Source of the DNA: Loripinus fragilis
Lineage: Eukaryota; Mollusca; Bivalvia; Lucinida; Lucinidae
Length of the DNA: 64,000 nt
NCBI GenBank assembly: GCA_964019695.1
Contig: OZ026518.1
Location: 72,613,254 to 72,677,253, forward strand
Reading direction: 5' to 3'
The notes below the pieces were generated by a model. The model saw only the letters and a list, made by a program, of their open reading frames with translations, made no database searches and was not told where the DNA came from. Position 1 is the first letter of the stretch, and each line of letters opens with the position of its first letter. Below, piece by piece: positions 36,201-51,400 of this stretch. The position numbers were made by a program, and so were the translations under genes.

Positions 36201-39200
36201 AATAAAGAATGAAACTGGGAACGGTTTGTTTTCAACATTGTGTGTTCTGTGTGTTTAATGTTCATTTCAAGAAAAGAACATAAGAATGTGGTTTATAAAC
36301 ATTCCAGTGTACAATATGTATAGGTTTCTCATAGTTTTTTCACACAATTTTCAAAAGGTCTTTCTAAGGGCACTAGCATTAACATTTAAATTAACAAGAA
36401 GAGATAAAATGGTCTCTCTTTGACTAGAAGACATGAAATCCCTTTTTAAGCCAATAGAATTTCCCACTATTGTTCAGTTGAACCAGTCCATTTCCCTTTT
36501 AAGGGTGTTGGAGTTCTAGTGGAGACACTGATAAGACACCGCGTCAGTCTGCACTGTTTGCATATGGGCCTTGTTTCAAGAAAACCTGTCTTCAGAGTTT
36601 CTAACCAAACAAGTCTGCTCAGCTACTGAGACTAGCTATCATACTTTCTAGACAATGAATAAAAAGGGTGCTGGTCAGACTGTGCAGATGTTGTTCGCAT
36701 GTAACAAAGTTAGATTTTCTTGCGTTGAGGCTCAAATGTCCCACATAAAGGATGCTAGGCTTGCATGGGTTAATGTTTGATATAGAGGATCTTACACGAG
36801 TGCTCATGTTTTATTGAATTTATTAAAGGAGCTGAGGAAAAGAGATAAAATCCGAGGCTTGCCAAGTATTTTATTTCTTTTTCGCAACAAGTTTAATAGA
36901 TTCAATTAAACAGGAGCACGAATGTTAGAGTCTATTTAAAACATGACATTCAAAATACTTAAAAATCTCATTTTTGGTGTGAAAACCTCAAGATTTTCCC
37001 CTCTTTTGCGCTACATTATAATGGACATCATACGTAATATTACTAAATCTGTAAACCACTAGTGGTTTATGGATTTTATTGCATGTTGGTATATCACTCC
37101 CAGACACGTCATGTGATAATATATAATACAAAAAACAGACAAATAACATACCCTCAATCTCTTGTCTCTGAACAGCAGTTTCCGTCCTGTTTCATTCAAC
37201 TACAGAAGAAAAAAGGAATCTCATATAATACCCCAAGCAGTGTTTTTGTCATAATATCAAGATCAGTAAATCGTTATCATAAAATTTGGAAACAACCACA
37301 CAACCACAACAATTAAACACATATAACAAAAGATTTCCTGAAATCCCTATTCCATTCCATGCAGTAAATCAAATGCTAGAGTTCAAATGACAAAATAAAC
37401 ATTCAGTTTTGCAGTTTTTATTGAATTATTTTCACACAATAAATGTTACTTCAAACTAATACTCATCACCTACTGTTCTCATCCTAAAATTATGTTTACC
37501 AGGTACCGAGGTTATAAAACTTTTTCCATGCTCAACCCAGCTGAGCACGAAATTTATCCTGCTCATAAATTTTAAAATGCCAACAATTGTTGGCATTTTA
37601 ACATTTATTAGCATGATAAATACAATATCTGAGAGACTTAAAGCAAGAAACTTCTTTATTTGTCGGTCTATAGTTTTTATGAGCAGTTCGAATTTCGTGC
37701 TCAGTTGAGTTGAGCATCAAAAAAAGTTTTATAACCTTGGGGCCAGATCTTTGGTTCACAAAATACTTGTCAAAGACAAAATAGAAAATAGTAAAGATCC
37801 TAATCAGACTACTGCTAAATTTAGCAATAACACAGCTTTTGCATGTTTGATTTTTTATTGTTTGTGGTTTAATGTCCCAGTCAACAGCTATGGTCATGTT
37901 GAGATGGTCAGCTAACCTAACCACACATTTTTCCTGAGTAAGCATAGACTAAGCAGTTAACCAGTACTCAGTGCACATACTTTTGTTTGTAACTGATAAC
38001 AACCCTTCTTGAATAAGAGTAAAGAGGAGAATGACTGTAGAAAATATTTCATGATCAATCTCCACAAAAGTATGGGGCCGAGCTGGGATCCAACTCACGA
38101 CCCCTGGATCAGTAACCAGACTGGCTACTGATTACGCTACTGGACCCAGCATTGCATGGTTAAAATAGCTCCAGTAACTTGATACGAGGGTCATCCAATA
38201 AAGAATGAGACTTTCTATATAGTCTGAAAACCTTTGTGTGCATTTAGTTAAAATTCACCATAATAATAGTATGACATCTTAGCAATGAATATAAACAATA
38301 TGTTTGTGATTGATCAGTTGCCATAGTTACGGGATGTTTTGTGGAAGGACTTGAAGACGCAAGGCCACGTTTACATTATTTTTTGAATACCCACGGTTAT
38401 TCAAAGTCTTTTATTTTCGCTCAAAGATAGAATATAACCTCTTGATATCATTTCTTCTACTAAACAATCTTAGTGTTACATAAAATGCTATAAAAGATGA
38501 ACCAAATATGCATATCCTTTATTTTAGTTGCCTAGCAACCGATTTACTTGATTTTTTATAAACATACTACTTTGTGTTGCTATGGTAGCTATGTAGGTTA
38601 AGGGTATCCCACAAAATGTTTCGATATCTGCAGCTTATTGTTACTAAGTATACATGAACAGAACTATGTTCACTTTAATTGCCTTCGACTATTTGATATT
38701 AACTTTTAAAGTCAAGGGGTCAGGGAAAATACTAGTTATTTCTTGAAAACTTGATTTTTTGAGCTTTGTTTCCATGGTAACAGCTCAAGAATCTGAAACA
38801 TTACTTTCCCCTATTGGCTATAGACAGATTGCATCAGCATATATAAGTACTAGTAGAAAAATAAACTAAACATGTTAGTCTGTTGCCATGGTGACCACCT
38901 ATAGTGAGCCGTCCATGCATGTTTGCCCAGTCTTCTAATGTTGCCTAGCAACAAAAGTTAGAACTATGTAAAGGGTCGAATATGGTACATGTGAACAGCC
39001 AAAAAGCCGAGCTAGCTTTGAAATAAATTTCATATGCCTAGCATGTAAATTCACTGCGCTATAGAAAAAGTCTCATTCTTTATTGGATGACCCTTGTAAC
39101 AGTATAAGCTCAACCCTTACCATGCTCAGCCCGGATATATGATGTTGATTCAATGAGCGCCCAAAACATGTTTAAACTGATGGATAACAAAATAATCACA

Positions 39201-42200
39201 ATTTTGTGCTCAAAAATTTCGCTTATTGTGACCTATGTGAAGTGTAAAATAAGTGCTTAACACAGCCTATACCTACCTCAAGCCAGTCTATCTTTGACTC
39301 ATGACTGATTGTTCCCATATTGATTCCACTCAACAGATCCACTGAAATAATGAAAAAAAAAATAATTTGCATTTTTATTCATACTTGAATTAATGAGCAA
39401 GGAAGAAAATATGTTATGTGGCATTAGAAAAAAAATGTGACTTAGGTTCTGTGCATTGAGATCTGAAGACACCATCTAACAGGGTTTCCACAAGCTCTGG
39501 AAATCATGGAAAACCTGGAAAATCACTAAAAAAAGTTCCATGAATGGAAAAGTCATGAAATTTGAAAAAAAACTGAATAATCATGGAAAAATCTTGGAAT
39601 TTTGTGAAATAATTTGACGAAACCACCAGTAGCCAGAAAACTAGCTGCCAGACACTTGTGTGTCCGACAGCTAGTTTTCTGGCTACAGGTGTTTACAAGT
39701 TATAATTATTTCAAAATGCATGCATGGTCTACAGGCATGCTGTTGTTGCTGCATTCCGCATCACATTTATGCTCAGCGTGGTGAAGATGCTGCTAAAAAG
39801 GGAGGTTGGAGGCAGTGCATTAAATAGTCATGGAAATTACATTGTTGATCATGGAAAATCATGGAATTGTGTTTTTAAATTTCTGTGGGAACCCTGATCT
39901 AAGCTTTAGCAGAATCTGGATTTATTTGATTCAGCTTCAGCAAGAAGTAAGCAATACCACCTCTTATAAAAATTAAATGTCTTCAGGGATTTTTTTTTCA
40001 AATTCGGAAAGGGGCCCTAGGGCCTTTCAGATTGGAAAATTAGCGTGGCGAAACCCTAAATTTGGAAATTTGTTATAGTGCACAATTATGTCTTTTTTGG
40101 TCAATAAAAAAACAAATTAGCTATTAGAGATACTATTGTCATTAAATTGAAGGAGAGTGTCACCATGTAGCTAGTGTGACACTGTGTGTTAACTGAATGA
40201 AAATCCCAATCTTCAAAAAAAATATAGATTGGGATTTTTTTTTCAAAATTTGGAAAAATGTCACCTAAACGCCATTCGGAATGGGGCCAAAATTTAGGCC
40301 CTGAGTACACAAAAAAAATCTCTGGTCTTGATTGACTATTAAGCACTAAAACTGAAACATGTATTAACCTATGGAGTAGCTCCAATTTCAATGTATTTGT
40401 TCAAAGCCAATCAAAGTCAAGAATGCCATATTAACATGGATTTAGACCATGATCCAACTAGGCCAGGGTATTGCTGATAAAATATGATATATTAACCCTT
40501 TCCCTGCCATTCATGACAAATGCTGTCTGCTTGCTCATCTGGTCATATAATTTGGTAGGCGATATTGTTACATAATGTAAACAATATGGACACCGATCAG
40601 ATTGCTCCCTTAGGGGCAGTCTGATTGGGTTCATAGTGTTTGCTTCTAGAGAAAAATCTTGTACATGAGTATAAGCAGCAGAAGTAATAAACAGACATTT
40701 TGAGAACAAAAGAAATTGGCAGGATAAAAGTTAAGATATCCAAATCAAATTCATTCATAAAACATGATGCAAATGAACAAATTCATGCAAGTCAACATTT
40801 AAAAATAGGAGTTTTTTGTCTACAAAATAATTATCACAGGTTTAGATAAGCAAAATTTTTTAGTTTAAAATTGACAATATTTTCTTATCCATCCATTTTA
40901 ACATACGAGGGTCAGTCAAAAATAACTGAGAGTTGGTTAATAACTTTTTACTTGGTCGGCAGTTTTGGCTGAAACTTAATACAAATATAGAATGAACCTC
41001 AGGGCTTCATTACATATAGAAGCTTGCGTCTTGTCATCTTCAATGTGCTGTTGCTAGGCAACCAAAGACTTCTCTCAGCGATGTGCGTTCGCGCTGACGA
41101 CACTTCTGACTAAGCAGCCATGAAATTAAAATCATTTCAAATCTAAAACAGTATAATTACCGACATTTTATCTCTCCAATTGTATCAAACAATGTGTTAG
41201 CAATGTTTTGAGGAAGTGTAATAGATAGTAAATACAATACATGCAATGTTCGTTGCCTAGCAACCAAAATCGATGGAAATTCTATTTTTAACTAAACACC
41301 AGCTTTTGTTGCTATGGCAACCGTTTATTCCTGTAAATATTCAAGATATGCATTCGGATGTCAAAACCAATTACTATAAACAATGAAATGGTCATATGAT
41401 ATGATACTTAGTTGATAATATTGTTCTAAAATGAACCGTAACTGGTGGGTGGGGTATTTTTGGAGTGAAATTTTCTGAAAACTTAGTTAATTTTCCTTTT
41501 ATTTATGTAATAAAATTCCAATGCCACAATCTCAGTTGTTGCATTTAACAAAATACATTCACATACTTTATTTGCAACAAATGCACAAGTTGATGTATTT
41601 TAAATTTTGTATAGTGTTTCCATCGCCACGCTATATTCCAGTGTGAACGCATGACGCTATTTAACATTCTTCGGTTGCTAAGCAACAACAATCTTTACTT
41701 TGCATGGTCTTGTATATTGCATATTCTGACGCAGGACAGTTCATTGCATGCATGTGCCAAATTTCACTAGTGTACGTTAGCCTACTTAAGAGATATGAAT
41801 CAACTCTCAGTTATTTTTGACTGACCCTCGTATATTTTGGGTGCTCAATAGAACCGTCTCATTGAGGTGGTTCTTTTGAGTACCCACAACATATGTTTTG
41901 GTTGAGGAATAAGAAATTTTTTTTTTTGGTATGCACTCTTAACTAAAGGCCTCTTTATGGATATTAGAATAACTGGTAACCACATTGCTTGCAAATGTGT
42001 CTAAATCATATTATAATAGTAATGAAATAGAGCCAATGATAACAAGTATTAAGTCTTACACAGATCTATAGATATGAGTGCGGAAATAAAAAAAAAATGA
42101 TTTTCTTATTTCTCCACCAAAAAAATATTGTGGGAACTCAAAAGAACCATCTCAATGAGACGGTTCTTTTGAGCTCCCAAAACAAATATTAAAACCGATG

Positions 42201-45200
42201 GATAAGAAACTATTTACAATTTTACCCTAAAAAATTAGGTTTATCTGGATGTATGAGCTATTCAGTCTTATGTTTAGCGCCGCGGGTTCGAGCCTCACTG
42301 GCGTCACTGCTTTGTGTCCTTGAGCAAGACACATATATCCTAGCTTAGTACCTGTTCAATCCAGCAATCCCTGTCCCTACATAACTGAAAGATTGTTGAT
42401 GGGACGTAATGAATCAAATCAAACAAAAACAAAAAAAACTTACTTATAGCAATAGTCTTCAAGTCCATCAAGTAGGCTATCTTCTTATTGTCTTCAACTG
42501 CTCTCTGCTTTCTTTCATTCAGTCTCACACTGAAATAATAGCAAAAAGGGGTACATGCATTAAGAGGCTATTTTGGCCCCCCTATGTGGTCAAAAAATAA
42601 AAGTTGCTCTTCACAAGTTTCTTCTTATTAGCTTATTTGAACAATTACCACAGTGTATAAGTCTGGCATTGATTTGACTTTTATGGTTGCTATGGTAACA
42701 AAAATGGCCGCCAAAATAGGCTGAAGATAGGAAAATGACCATTTTGGAGCAAATTTGAGACATGTAACAGAGGAATCAATATAGAACACAAGCAAATACC
42801 AAAACGATATTTTAACAGATGATGAGAATTATCACGGCACACAATATATTAAAAGGTTTTTTGGTATTCACTTGTGCTCATATCTAATTCTTAAAAAATC
42901 GGTCTCCAAAAGCCTTAAATTTGTCCCAAAATGGCAATTTTTCTATTTTAAGCCTATTTCGTTCACCATTTTTGTTACCATAGCAACTGTAAAAGCTAAA
43001 TAAAAGCCAGGATATTACACTTGGGTAATTCATCTAATAAACCAGTTGGATGAAATCGATGAAACACAACTTTCAATTTTGGCTCCAGAGGGGGCCAAAT
43101 TTGCCCCTTAATGCATGTAGCTCTTTACCTCATAACTGATGAAATCTACAATCCAGTATGAAACTTTCATTTTTAAGGAATGCACATGTGCATATGAGAG
43201 GGTGCAACTTGTACTTATTTAAACAGCAAGATTGTCCATCTATCTGTACTGTACATTTTCTATTTACTCTTTGTCTACTCAGTGTCGTCTGCTGATATAT
43301 TCTTTACAAACAGTTTGGATCCAGATCAGGCCCGACAAAACATCGGGCCTGATCTGGGTCCAAACTGTTTGACACTCTGATGGTGTTCCTGAAAGAATTT
43401 TCAGAAAAAGTTGATTTTGAAAAAAATCAGCAGATGACAAAAAGCATGCAAAATTTCCCAGGAGGAAAAAAAGTGAAACCATATGAGTCAGTATGTGGTG
43501 ACTTGTGTGCCAGAGAACAGATTGAGGGAAAATTGAGAGAATGCTGAGGGAAGACCATCTTGTCCTACCAATGGTTGCGCTATCTTAACCCTTGGCCTCA
43601 CAGGTAGAATTTGCTCCGATTGAGTACGTCACAAGACACATGTTGATTCGCGAGACCAAACTCCAGATAAGAGTGCGTAACTGATTTACATTCAATTTTG
43701 TTAATTCACAATTAAAACATAAGTTTCAGGTGCTCAAAAAAAGCGTCACATAAGATGGTTCTTTTGAGCACCTAAAACATTTTTGAAATGATAGATAGAA
43801 AAGAAATAATTAACTATCAAAAGCTTTGCTTATCTGGATTTAAGGAGATTAACAGTTGGTGTATATTAGATGCCGATAAGTTGCTACGATAAATCTGATT
43901 GGCAGGAAGGGATTTTTGAAAAATTCTTCCTGGCATATTAATTGGCTGATTAATCTTATACGGTAAATGTTCTAAAATTACGAACACTCTAAAATTACGA
44001 ACACCTAAAATTATCGCCGAAAATAATTTTTAAAACATCCTAAAAAATCGAACACTGCCCTTTTTTGGAAAAGTGAATTTCTAAAATTACGAACACAAGT
44101 TATTTTCGGCGGAAAATCGATGTCCGGTTATCCGTTTGTCCCATCTGTGTTCGGTATACTTCTACCGTACAGCACGTGAGCGGTAGGAGATTCGGAAGGT
44201 TCGATTATACTTAGATGGGTAATCTGGCACGTGTCGTTCTGCGCGCGACGTTATACTTTTTGTCTGCTAACTGTGCGATAAGATCAAAAGCAAGAGCGCA
44301 TTAAAAGCACGGACTTTCCTACATGTACGCATGTACGTGACAAAGGCCATGCATGTTATTGGTATCGGCTGTCTATATATCTACTCGGTCCGAGGAAACA
44401 GTGCAGGTTACCAGCAGCGTGTTCAAATAAAAGCCTTAATTGTCGAAATTTTTACCTATAAGAAGAAGCATTTGATTTGAGTTCTTCAGCAATTAACATG
44501 GATTGACATAAAACAGACATGCCTCAGGCAAGGATTACGATTTACAATTACCGCGAGAAAACGCCCATCTAAGCTTATATATTCACCATGAAGTACTTAG
44601 GCCATACGTTGCCTGGTCATCTTCTTGTCCGTCAAAATTAAACATTTGCAAACAGTAGATCTTATTACTTAAAAAAACCCATATAAACCACAGTGTTAAC
44701 AAACAACCGAGTAAATTTGCTTTAAGTAAGTTTGCTTATATACAAAAGGGCCTTTTCCAGTGATATGGCCTGAGTCGTTCATCCATTCGACATAAAAGCG
44801 GCGATGCTTGACATACCTGATCTACTCCCCAACTGTATGTGTGTCATGGTGAGTATTAAATGCACATTTGCGCAGACTCGTCTGAGTCTTTGTCGCATGG
44901 TCTAATGAAAAAATGTCCGTCGCCGCAGTTTTTCAATCGAGCAGGTTCACAAACTTTGATAGCAGGAGAGAGAGAGAGAGTCTGCATGGGCTTGCACACG
45001 AATCTTTTGTTTTGGCTTGTTTTCTTAGAATCTCGAAACACAATGTTTGGGTCAACCAATCAATCTTGTTACAACTGCTTCCGATGAGGACCCATGCGCA
45101 GATCCAGAAAGTTTTGTCAGAGGGGGTCCAACTAATATTTTTGCGATTTTCGGGGGAGGGGGGTCTGGACCCCCTGACCCCTGTCCCGCATGGGACCGGC

Positions 45201-45410
45201 CAAACCCATCTTATCGTGCGCATCGGCTTTGCGTACTTTCAATAGCATGCACAAATTTTTAAATTGGCGAAACATTTTTTCCTGAGTTCCATTCAGGTCT
45301 GATCTGGATCCAAACCGTTTTTGCAAATGTAAACAGAGAGAGAGAGAGACTGGTGCATGCACATCCTTTCGGGAAAATCAAAGTGCATCGGCGGATCGGC
45401 AAGTAGAGAT

Positions 45411-45495
<85 letters not shown>

Positions 45496-48400
45496 GAGAG
45501 AGATGCGTGTGTGTGTGTTCTTTTTGAATTTCGTCATTTTATTTTAATTCTGAGAACTTGCCTACTTATTTCAAAGTTTCGTGTAGACCTTTCCAAAAAA
45601 TTCTGATCGTACGAGATGTCCTTGAGTGACTGTATTACAATATAAACTGGGCGTCCGTAAAGTGTTGTCCGAGACGAGTGAACATAGGAGACCCTGCTTA
45701 TCGAATAGTTAAATAAGTGGACTTTTACGACTTGTACGTAAATTGAGTGTCATAACATGCACGTGCCAGGCAATTACCGCACGCGCTGGACATTTTACTG
45801 GCTCAGTCCGCAAGAATTTAGTGGCGGTTTTTATAAGATTTTAACAAGATATGAGAAGAGAAAAAAATGAGTAGATAGCGCAGAATCCTATCGACGTGTT
45901 TTCACTACGTTTCTACCGCATTTTTACATGCATCAGTGACCTATATTAGATAGGTCACTGCATGCATATATACCGTTTTTGCTCATGATAAAGACCTCAT
46001 TCTAAAATTACGAACACTAGCACTTTTTCTGAAAAGTAATTTCTAAAATTACGAACAGCGGAAAAATAATTATTTTTTAGTGTTCGTAATTCTAGAACAT
46101 TTACCGTAATAGATTTTGAGGGTTGTGAAGCTAAGAGTTCGTCGAAAGGCAAATACCAACAAAACGTTCGCTGGAGAAGATGAGGAAAGACTGATCTGAG
46201 TCTTGGCTTGGCACACAAGCAATCTTGTTATTTTTGTCAAGCAATGCTCGTATACATGTATAGTAAAATGCAGTCCCCTTATAACATACCTCATTATAAC
46301 ATTGATTTGGATATAACACAGTCAAGTTGTGGATCCAAATTTATTTGGCACCAGTTTTAGTGTTGCCTCTCATAAATCCAGCTTTACATAAATATCTTCA
46401 AATTTTACAATGGAATTATAGGAAAATGATAACAGTCCATTCCTATGCACGCGCTGGACATTTTACTGGCTCAGTCCGCAAGAATTTAGTGGCGGTTTTT
46501 ATAAGATTTTAACAAGATATGAGAAGAGAAAAAAATGAGTAGATAGCGCAGAATCCTATCGACGTGTTTTCACTACGTTTCTACCGCATTTTTACATGCA
46601 TCAGTGACCTATATTAGATAGGTCACTGCATGCATATATACCGTTTTTGCTCATGATAAAGACCTCATTCTAAAATTACGAACACTAGCACTTTTTCTGA
46701 AAAGTAATTTCTAAAATTACGAACAGCAGAAAAATAATTATTTTTTAGTGTTCGTAATTCTAGAACATTTACCGTAATAGATTTTGAGGGTTGTGAAGCT
46801 AAGAGTTCGTCGAAAGGCAAATACCAACAAAACGTTCGCTGGAGAAGATGAGGAAAGACTGATCTGAGTCTTGGCTTGGCACACAAGCAATCTTGTTATT
46901 TTTGTCAAGCAATGCTCGTATACATGTATAGTAAAATGCAGTCCCCTTATAACATACCTCATTATAACATTGATTTGGATATAACACAGTCAAGTTGTGG
47001 ATCCAAATTTATTTGGCACCAGTTTTAGTGTTGCCTCTCATAAATCCAGCTTTACATAAATATCTTCAAATTTTACAATGGAATTATAGGAAAATGATAA
47101 CAGTCCACTCCTATACACCCAAATATAGCATAATAAAGGGAATGCAAAGTATGTAGCCTACCTGATAAGATGTGGATTCATGAACTCTGTACGAACACAG
47201 CCTAAGATCTCATTATTACCATACTCCACCATGGTCAACTCTCCAGCATTGAATATCATACACACCTAAAAGTAACAAATTGAATATACAGTAAAACCTG
47301 TCTAAAACAGCCACTCTTAAAAACACCAAAAAGTTTTCAAGACCAATTATCGCTTAATGCAGGTCAAAAGTATTGCAGAATGCTCCAAAGGGAGCATTCT
47401 GCAATACTTTTGACCTTCATCAAGCTACCATTTGTCATTAAGATCTATGTATTGTCTATTTTTGAGTGGCTGTTTAAGACAGGTTTTACTGTAAGAAAAT
47501 GATAAAAAGTTTTAAAGGGGCTAGAACAATTCTTATATAAGGAATGTTTCAGAGAATGTAACTAGGCTTGTAACTTCATTATGGACTATCCAATTTTTAA
47601 AAACGATGCCTCAATTTGTACAACTAAACTGAACACCACCTACAACACAAGTTGACCTTGAAGATACATGTATCTATATGTGGTAGATACCAAGCTACTG
47701 GGTGAAAAACACAGAGTAAATATGGGTGTTGCATTTTCTTATATTCTAGAAAAAGAATTAATAGGTTCAAGAGATACAGCCACTGATATAGCATCATATA
47801 CTGTAAAACACATATATACGGCGGGTATTTTTATTTGGCGCTGTTGGCAGTAAAAATGAAAATTGCCAAAATTTGAGACAGCAAAATACAGTTTCAAATA
47901 AGCAATAAATGGACATTGGACACACATCCATAGTATGTTGGTACAATGTATCTGGGTCGTCAAAAATCAACTTTTGAACGGTAGAGTATGTTTCAACCCT
48001 TTAAAAGGGGCTACTATTAAAGAAAAGAATATGCTCCCCATGGAAAGAATATGCTAAAAAGTAGCACCTATGAGAATAGATAATAACTTTAAAGGGCATT
48101 AAATCGAGAAACAACCAAAATTAAACTATGCCAATATGCCAGTCTTTTAAAATTGCCACATTTTCCTTTAAAGTAGCTCCTATGAGAATAGATAATAACT
48201 TTAAAGGGCATTAAATCGAGAAATCGCCAAAATATAACTTTGCCAATATGCCAGTCTTTTAAATTCGCCAATTTTTTTTAAAAGTAGCTTCTATGAGAAT
48301 AAACAATAACTTTAAAGGGCATTAAATCAAGAAACCACCAAAATTGAACTATGAAAATATGCCAGTCTTTTAAAATTGCCAATTTTCCTTTAAAAGTAGC

Positions 48401-51400
48401 TTCTATGAGAATAGATAATATCTTTAAAGGGCATTAAATCAGAAATCGCCAAAATTAAACTATGCCAATCTTTAAAATCACCAAATTTTCCTTTAAAAGT
48501 AGCTTCTATGAGAATAGATAATAACTTTAAAGGGCATTAAATCGAGAAACCGCCCAAATGAAACTAAGCCAGTATGCCAGTTTTTTAAAATTGCCAAATT
48601 TTCCTTTAAAAGTAGCTTCTATGAGAGTAGATAATAACTTTAAAGGGCATTAAGTAATAGTTATACCATGGTTTGTCCGCCTGTATGTGGAGATAATCCA
48701 CAAGCTTTATCGAGTGGATTATCTTCCATGCAGGTGGACAATCATGGTATAGCTACTTTATACCACATACACCAAAGTAGACCTTACACATCACAATATA
48801 TTCCATGCTAAAGTTGGTAAAGGTAGGATAAATCGAGAAACCACCAAAATTTAACTACGCCAATATGCCAGTCTTTTAAAATCGTCAAATTTTGATGCCA
48901 CAAAAATTATTAAGTGTTTTACAGTAAAATCTCACATTTCCCTCCATTGTACACTTTAAAAAAAAACTGAACCACGACATGAGATTTCCAACAATGTGGT
49001 ATGTGTAACCAGCAAAGCTTCAGATTAGCCTGCGCATATGCGCAGTCTGATCAGAGACTTTGCAAGTCACTTGAATATTCTATGAGTTTGTTTTGTTTGT
49101 TTTGCTGCTTTATTCAATAGACTCGCTAAAAATAATAAACTGAAATAACTTGTGTGTTACATACTTTTATTTAGAATAATGTTTCATTTTCAGCCTACAT
49201 ATAAGGAGATCTGTGTATACCTGGATAAGTAAAACTAGTTACCCCAAATTGAAACCAGTCTCCTTATAAACAGTGTATATGATGAACCCCAATCACAACG
49301 CTCTACAAGTGATTGGGAAAATCAACACACACCTTGTGCTAGACTGACAAAACACAAAGATAGCATGTTTGATTTATTAAATGGCGTAATACGGCCACAA
49401 TGGCAGAGAAAGAGAACCCAAGGTTAATGGCCTCTGGCTCCCACTGAGAAACCATATTTAATGGCCTCTCAAAAGGAAACAGAAGGACCATGGTGTTCTC
49501 TGATGCAGTGGACAAGGGTCGATAAATTGCACTATAATTTTGAAGTTGGAAAATTTTAATGCTGACCATGACCAGTAATGGACCACGGAATCCCAGACTT
49601 TGAGACTGATGCACAACTCCATGTACACGCCTACAACATGAGATGTCACAATAAAACTACGACCACAACCACCTGGTGACATCACGTTGATAGAGCGAAA
49701 CACATAGACTTGTATGGGATTACAACACTTATGTACTTGCAGGCAATCACAAATAACCACAACATGATTAACGGCCAAGCACAAACTAAGCTTATACTTA
49801 TAAGCAATCATAAATGACCAAAACAATTTGAACAACACAGCATCTACTATGCTGAACTACTTTAGTGACTGCCAGTAGAGTAACATTTTTAACAACCAGC
49901 ATGTACTATGCTGAAACACTTTAGTGACTGCCAGTCAAATGCAAGATGATCAGCAAAAACATTCCCCTTATACCAAGATGCCATATTCTAATGACTGTGA
50001 ATTGAACAGCTGTGCATGAGATCGACCCGAGTCCAGAAGAATTTTCCGCCACAATAAATTTTGAAGAACATTTTAGAATTAAAATTGAATTAAAATTTAT
50101 CCGCCAAAATTCTAAAAAGAATAAAACACATGTAATTGTAATTGAGCCGAAAAGTTATTTGGAAAGAATGACTCTTAAGCAACAGACAAGACAGTATTGA
50201 CATGATGTATTTGATATCCAATGATATATATGCTATCCATACAAAGTACATATAATAATTAGCTATTTAAAGAATTAAATCACAAGGTACAGTGGTCAAA
50301 AGTTGTCTATGAAAGATAAATACTTATAGTATTTAATATTTATATGGACCAAGGTTGGACTATAAATATAAATACATGGCAGGGGCCTGGCCCACCCCGA
50401 GATTAGGTATTGTAGCCATTTTACTACAAAAATGGTTGAGTGACTATAAATATAATATATTGGCTAAAAATACACCATTTGGGGTTCAAAATTTACATAT
50501 TTGCAAAAAGTGTGCTTTGATCAGCTTCTTGGACTTTTTAATATGGCTTTATTATTCCTAACACCTCAGCAAATGTCATATCTAAATACAATACAACTTG
50601 TTGATGCTACTTTCGGGAGGCTGAGCCCCTAGGTAAAAGTCAGTTCCATTAGACCCCAACTTTTGTCATTGGCTAAATTGTTGGCTACAACAAATTCTGA
50701 GCCAGATTTGCCCTGCATGAGTGCATGGGCATTTTTAGCTGGCCTGTTTGTTAACATGAACATATCTATATACATGGATGTGCTAGGGATTACAACTTTC
50801 TATAAATAAAGCCAGTACTTACTAAACATAAACAATCACCAATAAGCAAAATATCAATGCATTTGACAAACCTTCTTGGTCATGATGTTATGCATAATCC
50901 GACCTAATAATAGCAAATATAAGGAAATATCTGAAAGAAAGTAAAAGTTATTAAGTGTAGCATTATATTATCCTACCCGAACACAAGGGAGAGCAACCAC
51001 TTTTGCTCAATTAAACAGACAACAACAAAATATATAATAAAACCAAACACTTACTAAATTATCTCCAGGGGTTATGGAAGTTAAACTTAAAGAGGGGACT
51101 CTTGACAATAATTCAAGTGGGGTGATTCAAACAAAACCTTCCTGCACATGACAGACCACCTGGACATGAAATATACCCAAGAAATCTAATGAAAATAGGA
51201 TCTAAACTAACTGGAACTTACTAAAACCGTTACATAATTTTAAGTGATGACCGCTTCTTGCAATGAGTTTTGATGTTGCTGTCACAGTCTGGTGGAGGGA
51301 AGAATAAGGTTTCTCCAAAGATAGAAAATTTGAAGCAACCAAACTTGCCCCCATAAAATTCCTTTATAAGGGAAATGGACAACGACGAATCAAACACAGA

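Larger units (their letters stand above)
43961..46106. mobile_element. 2.1-kb TIR element, CGGTAAATGTTC ends
   Basis: Ends CGGTAAATGTTCTAAAATTA and an inverse copy (GAACATTTACCG), flanked by TA on both sides (43959, 46107). Near the ends, ATTACGAACAC is iterated. No transposase frame is recognisable. The interior holds GA/TA microsatellites and a GGGGGTCTGGACCCCC fragment. TA targets suggest Tc1/mariner or pogo-like (inference). Confidence 0.8.

Noticed and set aside
45997..46994. Pairs of identical open frames suggested duplicated small genes
   Set aside because: They are identical because a 668-bp non-coding block is tandemly duplicated; the frames overlap each other and the transposon end.
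49458..49838. 126-codon minus-strand open frame
   Set aside because: Composition is biased, there are no splice-compatible links to neighbouring exons and no recognisable motif.
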